5,225 nucleotides of DNA, from assembly GCA_017744755.1 (NCBI GenBank), contig JAGIAU010000157.1:1-5225 (forward strand). The letters are read 5' to 3'. Below are positions 1-5,182 of the stretch, one piece after another. Position numbers and translations under genes: made by a program. Source of the stretch: Microbacteriaceae bacterium. Its GTDB lineage: Bacteria; Actinomycetota; Actinomycetes; Actinomycetales; Microbacteriaceae. The notes beneath the pieces were generated by a model. The model searched no databases. It had not been told where the DNA came from and saw nothing but the letters and a program-made list of their open reading frames with translations. Numbering within the stretch: the first letter of the stretch is position 1; each line of letters opens with the position of its first letter.

Positions 1-2
1 AG

Positions 3-224
3 CCGACCCAGCCCACGACGCCGCCGACCACCGCGCCGACGACGCCGCCGGCCGCTCCCGGCGAGGTCGACGAGGCCGCGCTCCGCGCCGCGCTCGCGGA
101 CTACCAGGCGGCGCTCGCCGACCGTCAGGCTGCCTACGCGAGGGGCGACCTGGCTGCGGCCGGTGCCGCCGACCAGCGGATGGTCGAGGCGATCGACCGC
201 GCGCTCGCGGCCTCGGGCTCCTAG
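3..224 (+). CDS. C-terminal end of a UPF0182-like membrane protein (5' truncated by window edge)
   Basis: This is the last 73 codons of an open frame that enters from the left edge and stops at TAG 222-224. The visible part starts with a Pro/Thr/Ala low-complexity linker of about 20 residues. It is followed by a charged, Ala-rich helical tail containing ALADYQAALADRQAAYARGD and then DQRMVEAIDRALAASGS. A Pro/Thr linker followed by a short helical tail with the pattern 'AL..Y..A..D...A...GD.AA...A..R...A...AL' is how actinobacterial UPF0182 (COG1615) large integral membrane proteins typically end. Their function is unknown. The transmembrane body lies outside the window, so the assignment rests only on the tail. 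Another secreted or membrane protein with a similar helical tail remains possible. A strong hairpin follows the stop codon directly. Confidence 0.65.
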   Translation, partial: PTQPTTPPTTAPTTPPAAPGEVDEAALRAALADYQAALADRQAAYARGDLAAAGAADQRMVEAIDRALAASGS

Positions 225-233
225 CGCTTTCGA

Positions 234-282
234 CCGGGCGCGCAGGATCCGCTCCGCCTCGCGGCGGATCCTGCGCGCCCGG
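234..282. terminator. Perfect 19-bp stem hairpin between convergent genes
   Basis: Arms 234-252 and 264-282 are exact reverse complements (CCGGGCGCGCAGGATCCGC and its complement), with an 11-nt loop. It lies 9 nt after the UPF0182-like stop and 15 nt beyond the stop of the MFS gene on the other strand. It can therefore serve as a shared bidirectional terminator. There is no real U-tract on either side, as is common in high-GC actinobacteria, so the role is inferred from position and stem strength. Confidence 0.7.
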
Positions 283-297
283 CGACGGGGACTGGCG

Positions 298-1752
298 CTA
301 TGCCTGCTCGGGCATACGAGCCCGCGAGCGGGTGAACGCGCTCGCGATCGCCGCGACGATCGAGATCGCGGCGGCCCCGAGGAAGAGCCAGGCGAAGCCG
401 CCCGTCATCGCCTCGGGCGCGGCGACGCCCTGTCCGAGCAGGGCGTCGGTGCGCAGGCCCGCGACCGTGCCGAGCACGGCGAGGCCGAGCGCGCCGCCGA
501 TCTGCTGGCTCGTGTTCACGAGGCCGCCCGCGAGGCCGGCCTCCCCGCCCTCGACGCCGTCGACCGCGAGATGCGTCGTCGTGACGAAGGCGCCGCCCAT
601 GCCGACGCCGATGAGCAGCGTCGGGCTAAGGAGCTGCGCCGCGAAGTCCGCATTGCTCGGCGCGAAGGACAGCCACACGAGCCCGGCCGCGAGCACGAGG
701 AGCGAGGCGACGAGCGTCGTGCGCGCGCCGGCCTTCGCGATGATCCCCGGGGCGAGCCCCGCGACGACGACGAGGGTGCCGGCGAGCGGGAGCTGCGTGA
801 GGCCCGTGGTGAGCGCGTCGAAGCCGAGCACCGCCTGCATGAACACGCTGAGCGCGAAGAACAGCGCGACCATCGCGGCGCCGACGAGCAGCATGACGAC
901 GTTGCCGACGGTGAGGCTGCGGTTGCGGAAGGTGCGCAGCGGGACGAGCGGCGCAGCGCTCCGGCGCTCGATCGCGACGAACGCGCCCCCGAGGACGACG
1001 GCCGCGAGGCCGAGGCCCCACGCGAGCGGATGGGCCGCGCCGAGCTGCTCGACGGCGCTTAGCGCGCCGACCGCCGCGACGAGCGCGCCGGTGATCGTCG
1101 CCGCGCCCGGCATGTCGAGCCGGGTGCGCTCGGCGGCGGGGTCGCGGGTGATCAGGAGCGGGATCGCGAGGAGGACCATGGCGCCGACTGGGACGTTCAC
1201 GAAGAACACCGACTGCCAGCCGAGCCAGGCCGTCAGCACGCCGCCGAGCAGGACGCCGGCCGCGGAGCCGATCCCGGCGACGCCGCCCCAGATGCCGAGC
1301 GCTCTGGTGCGCTCGCGCGCCTCGGGGAAGAGGTGGGTGAGGAGGGCGAGCGCGGCGGGCGCGAGCAGCGCGGCGCTCGCGCCCTGGATCGCGCGGGCCG
1401 CGAGCAGTAGCTCGGCGCCCGCGGAGAGCCCCGCGAGGGCCGAGGCCGCGACGAAGCCGGCCGTGCCGACGAGGAACACCCGCCGGTGCCCGAAGCGGTC
1501 GGCGAGCCGGCCGCCGAGCAGCAGCAGTCCGCCGAAGGCGAGGACGTAGGCGGTGATGACCCAGGCGAGGGCCGCGGTGTCCATGCCGAGCTGCTCGCCG
1601 AGGACGGGCAGTGCGATGTTCACGATGGACGCGTCGAGGACGACGAGGAACTGGGCGAGGGCGAGCACGCTCAGGGCGAGCCAGCGGCGCGAGCTGCGAG
1701 GCGCCGGTACCGAGGCGAGGGCCGCGGCCGGCGCGGCTGTGGTGGTGGTCAT
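298..1752 (-). CDS. DHA2-type MFS drug exporter (EmrB/QacA family, 14 TM)
   Basis: This 484-residue protein has the length and motif set of 14-helix proton-driven multidrug exporters of the inner membrane. After a basic N-terminus (about 1-24), TM1 carries the D1 motif LVVLDASIVNIALP with Asp40. Motif A, GGRLADRFGHRR, is at 80-91 in the TM2-3 loop. Motif B, RAIQGASAALLAPAALAL, starts at Arg120. Motif C is at about 157-172 (GVAGIGSAAGVLLGG) and marks an exporter. FVNVPVG at 184-190 is also typical of the family. The C-terminus is short and basic. The ATG at 1752 is preceded by GAGAGGG with 8-nt spacing, and this ribosome site overlaps the stop codon of the small gene upstream (13-nt gap), so coupled translation is likely. 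The substrate cannot be deduced. Expression is probably set by the TetR operator at 1951-1966. Confidence 0.93.
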   Translation of the reverse strand: MTTTTAAPAAALASVPAPRSSRRWLALSVLALAQFLVVLDASIVNIALPVLGEQLGMDTAALAWVITAYVLAFGGLLLLGGRLADRFGHRRVFLVGTAGFVAASALAGLSAGAELLLAARAIQGASAALLAPAALALLTHLFPEARERTRALGIWGGVAGIGSAAGVLLGGVLTAWLGWQSVFFVNVPVGAMVLLAIPLLITRDPAAERTRLDMPGAATITGALVAAVGALSAVEQLGAAHPLAWGLGLAAVVLGGAFVAIERRSAAPLVPLRTFRNRSLTVGNVVMLLVGAAMVALFFALSVFMQAVLGFDALTTGLTQLPLAGTLVVVAGLAPGIIAKAGARTTLVASLLVLAAGLVWLSFAPSNADFAAQLLSPTLLIGVGMGGAFVTTTHLAVDGVEGGEAGLAGGLVNTSQQIGGALGLAVLGTVAGLRTDALLGQGVAAPEAMTGGFAWLFLGAAAISIVAAIASAFTRSRARMPEQA

Positions 1753-1765
1753 GGCGGGCGCCCTC

Positions 1766-1924
1766 TCAGTCCCAGAGGCCGAAGATCGCGACGATGCCGA
1801 AGCTCAGGACGCCGATGACGACCCAGAGGATCGTGCGCTCGACGGCGCCGACCGGGGCGGGGCGCGCGGCCGGCGCCGCCGGGGCGGAGGGGGTGGCGGG
1901 GATGGCGGGTGGCTGGTCGTTCAT
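1766..1924 (-). CDS. Small single-pass membrane protein, 52 aa, in operon with the MFS exporter
   Basis: The frame encodes MNDQPPAIPATPSAPAAPAA, then a short Arg/Pro stretch, ending in one hydrophobic helix (about residues 31-50, ILWVVIGVLSFGIVAIFGLW) and a final Asp. The first 25 or so residues are Pro/Ala-rich and probably disordered. Arg30 just before the helix suggests an N-in, C-out orientation by the positive-inside rule. It is the first gene of the pump operon and stops 13 nt before the exporter's ATG. The ATG at 1924 is chosen because the only longer option is a TTG at 1960 lying inside the operator; the purine-rich run GAGAAAGCGAG upstream is only a weak ribosome site. I do not recognise a family. 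It could be a pump accessory or stability peptide; this is inference from position. The TGA stop codon overlaps the exporter's ribosome-binding site. Confidence 0.7.
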   Translation of the reverse strand: MNDQPPAIPATPSAPAAPAARPAPVGAVERTILWVVIGVLSFGIVAIFGLWD

Positions 1925-1950
1925 GGTGTCTCGCTTTCTCGGATATTTTG

Positions 1951-1969
1951 GAGTGAGCAATCACTCACT
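1951..1969. promoter_or_regulatory. TetR operator copy 1, before the small protein/exporter operon
   Basis: GAGTG-AGCAAT-CACTC (1951-1966) is a 16-bp inverted repeat followed by ACT. It can also be read as GAGTGA-N4-TCACTC. The same arrangement occurs upstream of the adjacent TetR gene at 2589-2607. It lies 27-42 nt upstream of the small protein's ATG, in an AT-rich patch that contrasts with the surrounding DNA. That is where a repressor would block promoter access. A convincing -35/-10 pair for this promoter was not resolved. Confidence 0.75.
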
Positions 1970-1987
1970 TATTTGGATATGGGAATG

Positions 1988-2006
1988 CCGCCCTCGGCGA
2001 GGGCGG
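1988..2006 (-). terminator. Short hairpin after the TetR gene
   Basis: CCGCCCTCG-G-CGAGGGCGG is a self-complementary stretch giving a 7-bp GC stem with a 5-nt loop. It lies 13 nt beyond the TetR stop codon and before the AT-rich operator region. It may end or attenuate the repressor transcript before the exporter operon. There is no U-tract, so read-through into the pump genes remains possible. Confidence 0.4.
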
Positions 2007-2019
2007 ACGGGCGGGCGGC

Positions 2020-2586
2020 TCAGTCGGGGTGGCGGACGCCGCGCGAGAGCAGGGCGGCCCAGTCCTCGGGGATCTCGTCGATCCGGGCGGTGACGAGCAG
2101 GTGGCAGAGCTGACCGTAGGCGATGAAGCGCTGCACGGCGTCGTCGCTCGCGCCGCTGCGGCGCTTCGCGAAGTTCGTCACGCGGGCGAGGCCGGCGCGC
2201 AGCGCGTCGCCGATCTCCGGGATGTCGGCGACCGACTGCGCATGCACCTGGATGAGCAGCAGCGTGCGGTCGCGGATGAGCTCGGCATAGGCGCCGCCCA
2301 TGGCGTGCAGCACGCCGTCCGGCGACTGCTCGGGCGACGCGTCGGCTCCGGCCTTCAGCGCCGCCAGGATCTCGTCGAAGCAGGTCTCGAGCGCGGCGAC
2401 GAAGAGCGACTCCTTGCGGGGGAAGAGCTTGAACACGTAAGCGGGGGAGATCCGCGACTCGCGGGCGACGTCGGCTACCGTCGCGCCGTGATAGCCGCCG
2501 CGGGCGAACTCGCTGAGCGCGGCCGCCGCGACGGCGGGCCGGCGGAGTTCGGCAGTGGAGAGGGCAGTGCCTCGGGTGTTCATCAT
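2020..2586 (-). CDS. TetR/AcrR-family transcriptional repressor of the exporter module
   Basis: The frame encodes 188 residues, a usual TetR length. The N-terminal three-helix DNA-binding domain spans about 10-58, with AVAAAALSEFARGGYHGATV leading into the helix-turn-helix VADVARESRISPAYVFKLFP and then RKESLF. The remaining ~125 residues form a diverse ligand-binding and dimer domain with Cys69 and Cys161. Starts ATG 2586 and ATG 2583 are adjacent codons. 2586 is preferred because a -10-like TACAGT lies 7 nt upstream with no ribosome site, which suggests a leaderless mRNA. The frame stays open far upstream, but that part lies antisense to the oxidoreductase gene and crosses the operator. Operator-like repeats flank the gene on both sides, so autorepression plus control of the exporter operon and the divergent oxidoreductase is expected. 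The inducer is unknown. Confidence 0.92.
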   Translation of the reverse strand: MMNTRGTALSTAELRRPAVAAAALSEFARGGYHGATVADVARESRISPAYVFKLFPRKESLFVAALETCFDEILAALKAGADASPEQSPDGVLHAMGGAYAELIRDRTLLLIQVHAQSVADIPEIGDALRAGLARVTNFAKRRSGASDDAVQRFIAYGQLCHLLVTARIDEIPEDWAALLSRGVRHPD

Positions 2587-2588
2587 GA

Positions 2589-2607
2589 GAGTGACTGTAC
2601 ACTCACT
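2589..2607. promoter_or_regulatory. TetR operator copy 2, in the divergent TetR/oxidoreductase intergenic region
   Basis: GAGTG-ACTGTA-CACTC (2589-2604) plus ACT is the second copy of the inverted repeat seen at 1951-1969. The arms and the trailing ACT are identical and only the 6-nt centre differs. It lies 2 nt before the repressor's ATG and overlaps -10-like boxes for both directions. One bound repressor dimer could therefore block both genes. Confidence 0.75.
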
Positions 2608-2623
2608 CAACGTGGTCGCGCAA
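2594..2623 (-). promoter_or_regulatory. Putative leaderless promoter of the TetR gene
   Basis: On the minus strand TTGCGC (2618-2623) and TACAGT (2594-2599) are separated by 18 nt. The -10 ends 7 nt before ATG 2586, placing the transcription start at or next to the start codon. The -10 fits the actinobacterial TAnnnT pattern and the -35 is weak. The -10 box lies within the operator. Confidence 0.5.
2598..2603 (+). promoter_or_regulatory. Putative -10 box of the oxidoreductase gene
   Basis: TACACT fits TAnnnT and lies inside operator copy 2. It overlaps by two bases the opposite-strand -10 of the TetR gene. Transcription would start near 2610, giving a leader of about 45 nt that contains GGAAGGG (2634-2640). 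No clear -35 box is visible. Confidence 0.4.
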
Positions 2624-2655
2624 GCCCGCCCTCGGAAGGGGTGCAGACTGAGGGC

Positions 2656-3531
2656 ATGAGCGCGACACTCGACGCGGAGCGCGCCCGGCTCCGCACCGTC
2701 TTCGGTCCCTACGGCGTCTGGCGGGGCCGCCCCGGCGTGCCGGCCGGTTTCGCGGAGGAGGTCGAGCAGCTCGGCTTCGGCTCCCTCTGGCTCGGCGGCA
2801 GCCCGGCCGCGGACCTCGCGGCGATCGAGGAGATCCTCGCGCGCACCGAGCGGCTCCTCGTCGCGACCGGGATCGTCAACGTCTGGACCGCCGACGCCGC
2901 GCAGGTCGCCGACAGCTTCCACCGGATCGATGCGGTCCACCCCGGGCGCTTCATCCTCGGCGTCGGACCAGGCCACCCGGAGCGCGTCGAGCAGGCCGCC
3001 CGTCCCTACGGTCCGCTCGTCGAGTACCTCGACGTGCTCGAGGCGCGCGGGGTGCCGGCCTCGCGGCTCGCGCTCGCCGCGCTCGGCGACCGCGTGCTCG
3101 CGCTCGCAGGGGAGCGGACGCTCGGCGCGCACCCCTACTTCGTGCCGCCGGCGCACACCGTCCGCGCTCGCTCGGTGCTCGGCCCGTCGCCGCTGCTCGT
3201 CCCCGAGGTGCGCGTCGCGCCCGAGGCCGACGCCGCCGCGGCGCGGGATCGGCTGCGCGCCGGGATGGCGCCGTACTTCGCGCTCGCGAACTACCGGAAC
3301 AATCTGCTCCGCCTCGGCTGCCTCGACGCGGAGCTCGACGCCGAGCGGGATGAGGCGATCGACCTCGTCGCGGTGCATGGCGACGCGGCCGGGATCCGGG
3401 CGGGCGTCGACGCGCATCTCGCGGCCGGCGCCGATCATGTGCTCGCGCAGGTGGTCCCGGCCTCGGAGGACGAGCTGCTGCCGGATCTCCGGCGGGTCGC
3501 CGCGGCGCTCGGGCTCGCGCCCGGGGCATGA
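2656..3531 (+). CDS. LLM-class F420-dependent oxidoreductase (MSMEG_4141-like)
   Basis: The 291-residue protein is a cytosolic luciferase-like monooxygenase-fold (TIM-barrel) enzyme that would use reduced coenzyme F420 for hydride transfer to an unknown substrate. Recognisable segments are FAEEVEQLGFGSLWLGGSP (32-50), LLVATGIVNVWTADA (67-81), the barrel strand and loop HPGRFILGVGPGHPE (95-109), ALGDRVLALAGERTLGAHPY (142-161) and ANYRNNLLRLG (211-221). This combination matches the TIGR03620 group of F420 oxidoreductases, and length is normal. ATG 2656 is used; an in-frame GTG at 2641 would add five residues and cannot be excluded, because the GGAAGGG before it is poorly spaced for either start. 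The longer open frame upstream runs antisense through the TetR gene and is not coding. It is divergent from the repressor and shares its operator, so probably co-induced with the exporter. FMN rather than F420 is a less likely cofactor. Confidence 0.88.
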   Translation: MSATLDAERARLRTVFGPYGVWRGRPGVPAGFAEEVEQLGFGSLWLGGSPAADLAAIEEILARTERLLVATGIVNVWTADAAQVADSFHRIDAVHPGRFILGVGPGHPERVEQAARPYGPLVEYLDVLEARGVPASRLALAALGDRVLALAGERTLGAHPYFVPPAHTVRARSVLGPSPLLVPEVRVAPEADAAAARDRLRAGMAPYFALANYRNNLLRLGCLDAELDAERDEAIDLVAVHGDAAGIRAGVDAHLAAGADHVLAQVVPASEDELLPDLRRVAAALGLAPGA

Positions 3532-3534
3532 GGA

Positions 3535-3564
3535 AGCGGCGGCACCCTGTGGGATGCCGCCGCT
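3535..3564. terminator. Convergent hairpin between the oxidoreductase and hydrolase genes
   Basis: AGCGGCGGCA (3535-3544) pairs exactly with TGCCGCCGCT (3555-3564). The loop contains CCC and GGG, which could extend the stem with one bulged A. It occupies most of the 45-nt gap between two convergent stop codons and would serve both transcripts. There is no U-tract. Confidence 0.7.
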
Positions 3565-3576
3565 CCGGGAGGTGGT

Positions 3577-4437
3577 TCAGGCGTTGACCTCCGCCTGCAC
3601 GAGCGCCCACTCCAGAGCCGCGTCCGCGACCTCCTCCCAACCGTCCTGGCTGACCAGGCGGTGCGTCCGACCCTCGAACTCGAGGTAGTCGACGACCGCC
3701 GGGCCGGCCTGGCGGTACTTCTTGACGATCGCGCGGGTCGCGGTGAGCGGCACGACGTGGTCGATGGCGCCGCCGATCACGAGCAGCGGTGCGCGGTCGG
3801 CCTTCGCGAAGTCGACCTTGGAGACGCCGCCCCGCTCGTTGAGGAGGCTGAGGACGCCGTCGAAGAACACGTGGTTCACGGACGGGATGGCCTGCTCCTC
3901 GTAGATCGCGTCCGACTCGGCGCGGCTCAGGTCGTTGCCGAAGGTGTAGCGGAAGTGCGCCTTCGAGATCGCGTTCGCGCCGTTGATCGCGAAGGGGTTG
4001 TACAGCGCCGGCAGGCCGGAGCGCAGCGTCGAGAAGGGGAGCACCTTGACACCGGCGGGCTGGCCGGGGGCGACGCCGACGACGGCGACGCCGAGGCCGC
4101 GGTCGGCGAGCATCTGGGTCACGAGGCCGCCGAAGGAATGGCCCATGATGATCGGCTTCGTCGGCAGGGCGCGGATGATCCGCTCGTAGTGGTCGACGAC
4201 CTGCTTGAGGCCGACGCCTCTGAGGCTCCTCGGGTCCTGGCGCAGCTCGGCCGGGGTGCGGTCGTCGACGCCGGGCCAGCCGGGGACGATGACCTCGTGG
4301 CCGCGGGCGCGGAAGCGCTCGGCCCAAGTGTCCCAGCTCTTCGGGGTCATCCACAGGCCGTGGATGAGGACGATCGGCGGGAGGGCGGCCTCGGGGGCGG
4401 CGCCGGTCGCGGCGTCCGGGGCGGTGTTCGCGTTCAT
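3577..4437 (-). CDS. Alpha/beta-fold hydrolase (esterase-like)
   Basis: This 286-residue cytosolic enzyme has an alpha/beta-hydrolase core. The oxyanion-hole motif is VLIHGLW (23-29). The nucleophile elbow is GHSFGG (99-104) with Ser101. The probable acid is Asp226 in IGGAIDHVVPL, and the base is His259 in GRTHRL. A lid-like insertion occupies about 130-210. Residues 1-19 are Ala/Pro-rich with no signal peptide. ATG 4437 is chosen because AAAGG lies 8 nt upstream in AGAAAGGCAAGACC; a longer open frame to 4530 would run through the operator and promoter. The substrate may be an ester, lactone, epoxide or carbon-carbon bond, and the sequence does not decide. It is divergent from a TetR gene with palindromic operators between them, so it is likely induced by that regulator's ligand, which might be its own substrate (inference). 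Confidence 0.9.
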   Translation of the reverse strand: MNANTAPDAATGAAPEAALPPIVLIHGLWMTPKSWDTWAERFRARGHEVIVPGWPGVDDRTPAELRQDPRSLRGVGLKQVVDHYERIIRALPTKPIIMGHSFGGLVTQMLADRGLGVAVVGVAPGQPAGVKVLPFSTLRSGLPALYNPFAINGANAISKAHFRYTFGNDLSRAESDAIYEEQAIPSVNHVFFDGVLSLLNERGGVSKVDFAKADRAPLLVIGGAIDHVVPLTATRAIVKKYRQAGPAVVDYLEFEGRTHRLVSQDGWEEVADAALEWALVQAEVNA

Positions 4438-4483
4438 GGTCTTGCCTTTCTGGAGTGGTGGGTGCTGCTGCTGGTCGGTGTAG

Positions 4484-4499
4484 TAGAACGATCGTTCTA
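4484..4499. promoter_or_regulatory. Perfect 16-bp palindromic TetR operator (site 1)
   Basis: TAGAACGATCGTTCTA is an exact palindrome with no spacer. It lies just downstream of the predicted hydrolase transcription start, in a relatively AT-rich stretch between the divergent hydrolase and TetR genes. Related copies occur at 4508-4523 and 4548-4563, which supports an operator rather than a chance palindrome. Confidence 0.82.
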
Positions 4500-4507
4500 T
4501 CTGGATG

Positions 4508-4523
4508 TAGAACGTACGCTCAC
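4508..4523. promoter_or_regulatory. Degenerate TetR operator copy (site 2)
   Basis: TAGAACGTACGCTCAC matches the perfect operator in 11 of 16 positions, with its left half-site TAGAACG fully intact. It overlaps the predicted hydrolase -10 box at 4511-4516, where binding would block polymerase. It could be a weak site or only a half-site. Confidence 0.5.
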
Positions 4524-4540
4524 GGCGCAACGCTTGTCAA
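4511..4540 (-). promoter_or_regulatory. Promoter of the hydrolase gene
   Basis: On the minus strand a consensus -35 TTGACA (4535-4540) is followed after 18 nt by TACGTT (4511-4516), which fits TAnnnT. The start would be near 4504, leaving a leader of about 66 nt with a good ribosome site before ATG 4437. Operator site 2 covers the -10 and site 1 covers the start of the leader. Confidence 0.68.
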
Positions 4541-4547
4541 GCAAAAA

Positions 4548-4563
4548 GAGAAAGATCGTTCTA
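4548..4563. promoter_or_regulatory. TetR operator copy (site 3) at the regulator's own promoter
   Basis: GAGAAAGATCGTTCTA matches the perfect operator at 14 of 16 positions, with the right half GATCGTTCTA fully conserved. It runs into the -10 box TAGAAT (4562-4567) of the plus-strand TetR gene, which suggests negative autoregulation. Confidence 0.7.
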
Positions 4564-4567
4564 GAAT
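4562..4567 (+). promoter_or_regulatory. -10 box of the second TetR gene, probably leaderless
   Basis: TAGAAT matches the -10 consensus in five of six bases and ends 7 nt before ATG 4575. There is no ribosome-binding sequence in the intervening CTTTTCC. The nearest -35-like TTGTCA (4534-4539) is 22 nt upstream, too far for a normal spacer, so the -35 is unresolved. Confidence 0.55.
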
Positions 4568-4574
4568 CTTTTCC

Positions 4575-5150
4575 ATGGCCAAGCGCACCGCCCCAGACGG
4601 CACCTCGATCCCCCGGGAGCGCCTGCTCCAGACGGCATCCGGGCTCTTCTACCAGGAGGGCATCCACGCGGTCGGCGTCGACCGCATCGTCGACGAGGCC
4701 GGTGTGACGCGCGCCACTTTCTACCGGCACTTCCCGAGCAAGGAGGACCTCGTCGAGGCGTACATCGACGGGGAGGACGCCGGCATCCGCGGCGCGCTCG
4801 CCGGCGCCGAGGCCGCGATCGAGGACCCGAAGCAGCTCGTCGAGGCCGTCATCGAGGGCCTCGCCGACGATGTGGCGCGGCACCACACGCGCGGCTGCCC
4901 GTTCATCAACGCGGCGGCCGAGTACCCCGACGCCGCGAGCGGCGTGCGGCGGGCCGTGCAGGAGCACCGCACGTGGTTCCGCGCGGAGCTCGAGCGGCTG
5001 CTCGCCGCCGCGGGGTCGAGCGACCCCGAGGGCGCGGCGGCGGAGCTCGTGCTGCTGCGCGACGCCGCGATGGTCGGCGGCTACCTCGACGGCTGGGAGC
5101 GCGTCCTCCCCGCCTTCATCGCCGCGGCCCGCGCCGCCGCCACCCGCTGA
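4575..5150 (+). CDS. TetR/AcrR-family transcriptional regulator divergent from the hydrolase
   Basis: The 191-residue protein has the usual TetR length. The DNA-binding domain is at about 14-60: RERLLQTASGLFYQEGIHAV, then the helix-turn-helix GVDRIVDEAGVTRATFYRHF, then PSKEDLVEAYI. The C-terminal domain contains HHTRGCPFINAAAEYPD (103-119) with Cys108, a segment that I recall as recurrent in one actinobacterial TetR subgroup. It then has HRTWFRAELERLL and a final helix near 165-188. Cys108 is the only cysteine and could be a redox or electrophile sensor, but this is inference. ATG 4575 is the start because the HTH begins at the expected distance and a -10 box lies 7 nt upstream; a longer open frame upstream crosses the operators. 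It most likely represses itself and the hydrolase through the TAGAACGATCGTTCTA-type sites. Confidence 0.93.
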   Translation: MAKRTAPDGTSIPRERLLQTASGLFYQEGIHAVGVDRIVDEAGVTRATFYRHFPSKEDLVEAYIDGEDAGIRGALAGAEAAIEDPKQLVEAVIEGLADDVARHHTRGCPFINAAAEYPDAASGVRRAVQEHRTWFRAELERLLAAAGSSDPEGAAAELVLLRDAAMVGGYLDGWERVLPAFIAAARAAATR

Positions 5151-5182
5151 CCGGCCTGGCCCCGGCTCCTCGCTCAGGGTGT

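Noticed and set aside
3..60. Repeated ACGCCGCCGACC-like units near the left edge as a possible DNA repeat array
   Set aside because: The repeats stay in frame and encode a Pro/Thr linker, so they are explained as protein low complexity.
332..1549. Long plus-strand open frames (332-1549 and 163-1062) opposite the MFS gene
   Set aside because: Their products are Ala/Pro/Ser/Arg-rich or Glu/Arg-rich with no domain, as expected for antisense frames of high-GC coding DNA. The MFS frame carries clear motifs and a ribosome site.
1925..1960. TTG start at 1960 for the small membrane protein
   Set aside because: The start codon would lie inside the operator, with no ribosome site, while an ATG follows 12 codons later.
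2029..2655. N-terminal extension of the oxidoreductase frame back to 2029
   Set aside because: It lies antisense to the TetR gene and shows no family similarity. The LLM domain is complete from 2656.
2587..3438. N-terminal extension of the first TetR frame to 3438
   Set aside because: It runs antisense through the oxidoreductase gene and across the operator and promoter. The TetR DNA-binding domain starts properly from ATG 2586.
2951..4354. 467-codon minus-strand frame spanning the oxidoreductase and hydrolase region
   Set aside because: The product is extremely Arg/Pro-rich, crosses a convergent hairpin, and overlaps two well-supported genes. It is a shadow frame.
4438..4530. Upstream start for the hydrolase at 4530
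   Set aside because: The extension would translate operator sites 1 and 2 and the -10 box, and a good ribosome site precedes ATG 4437.
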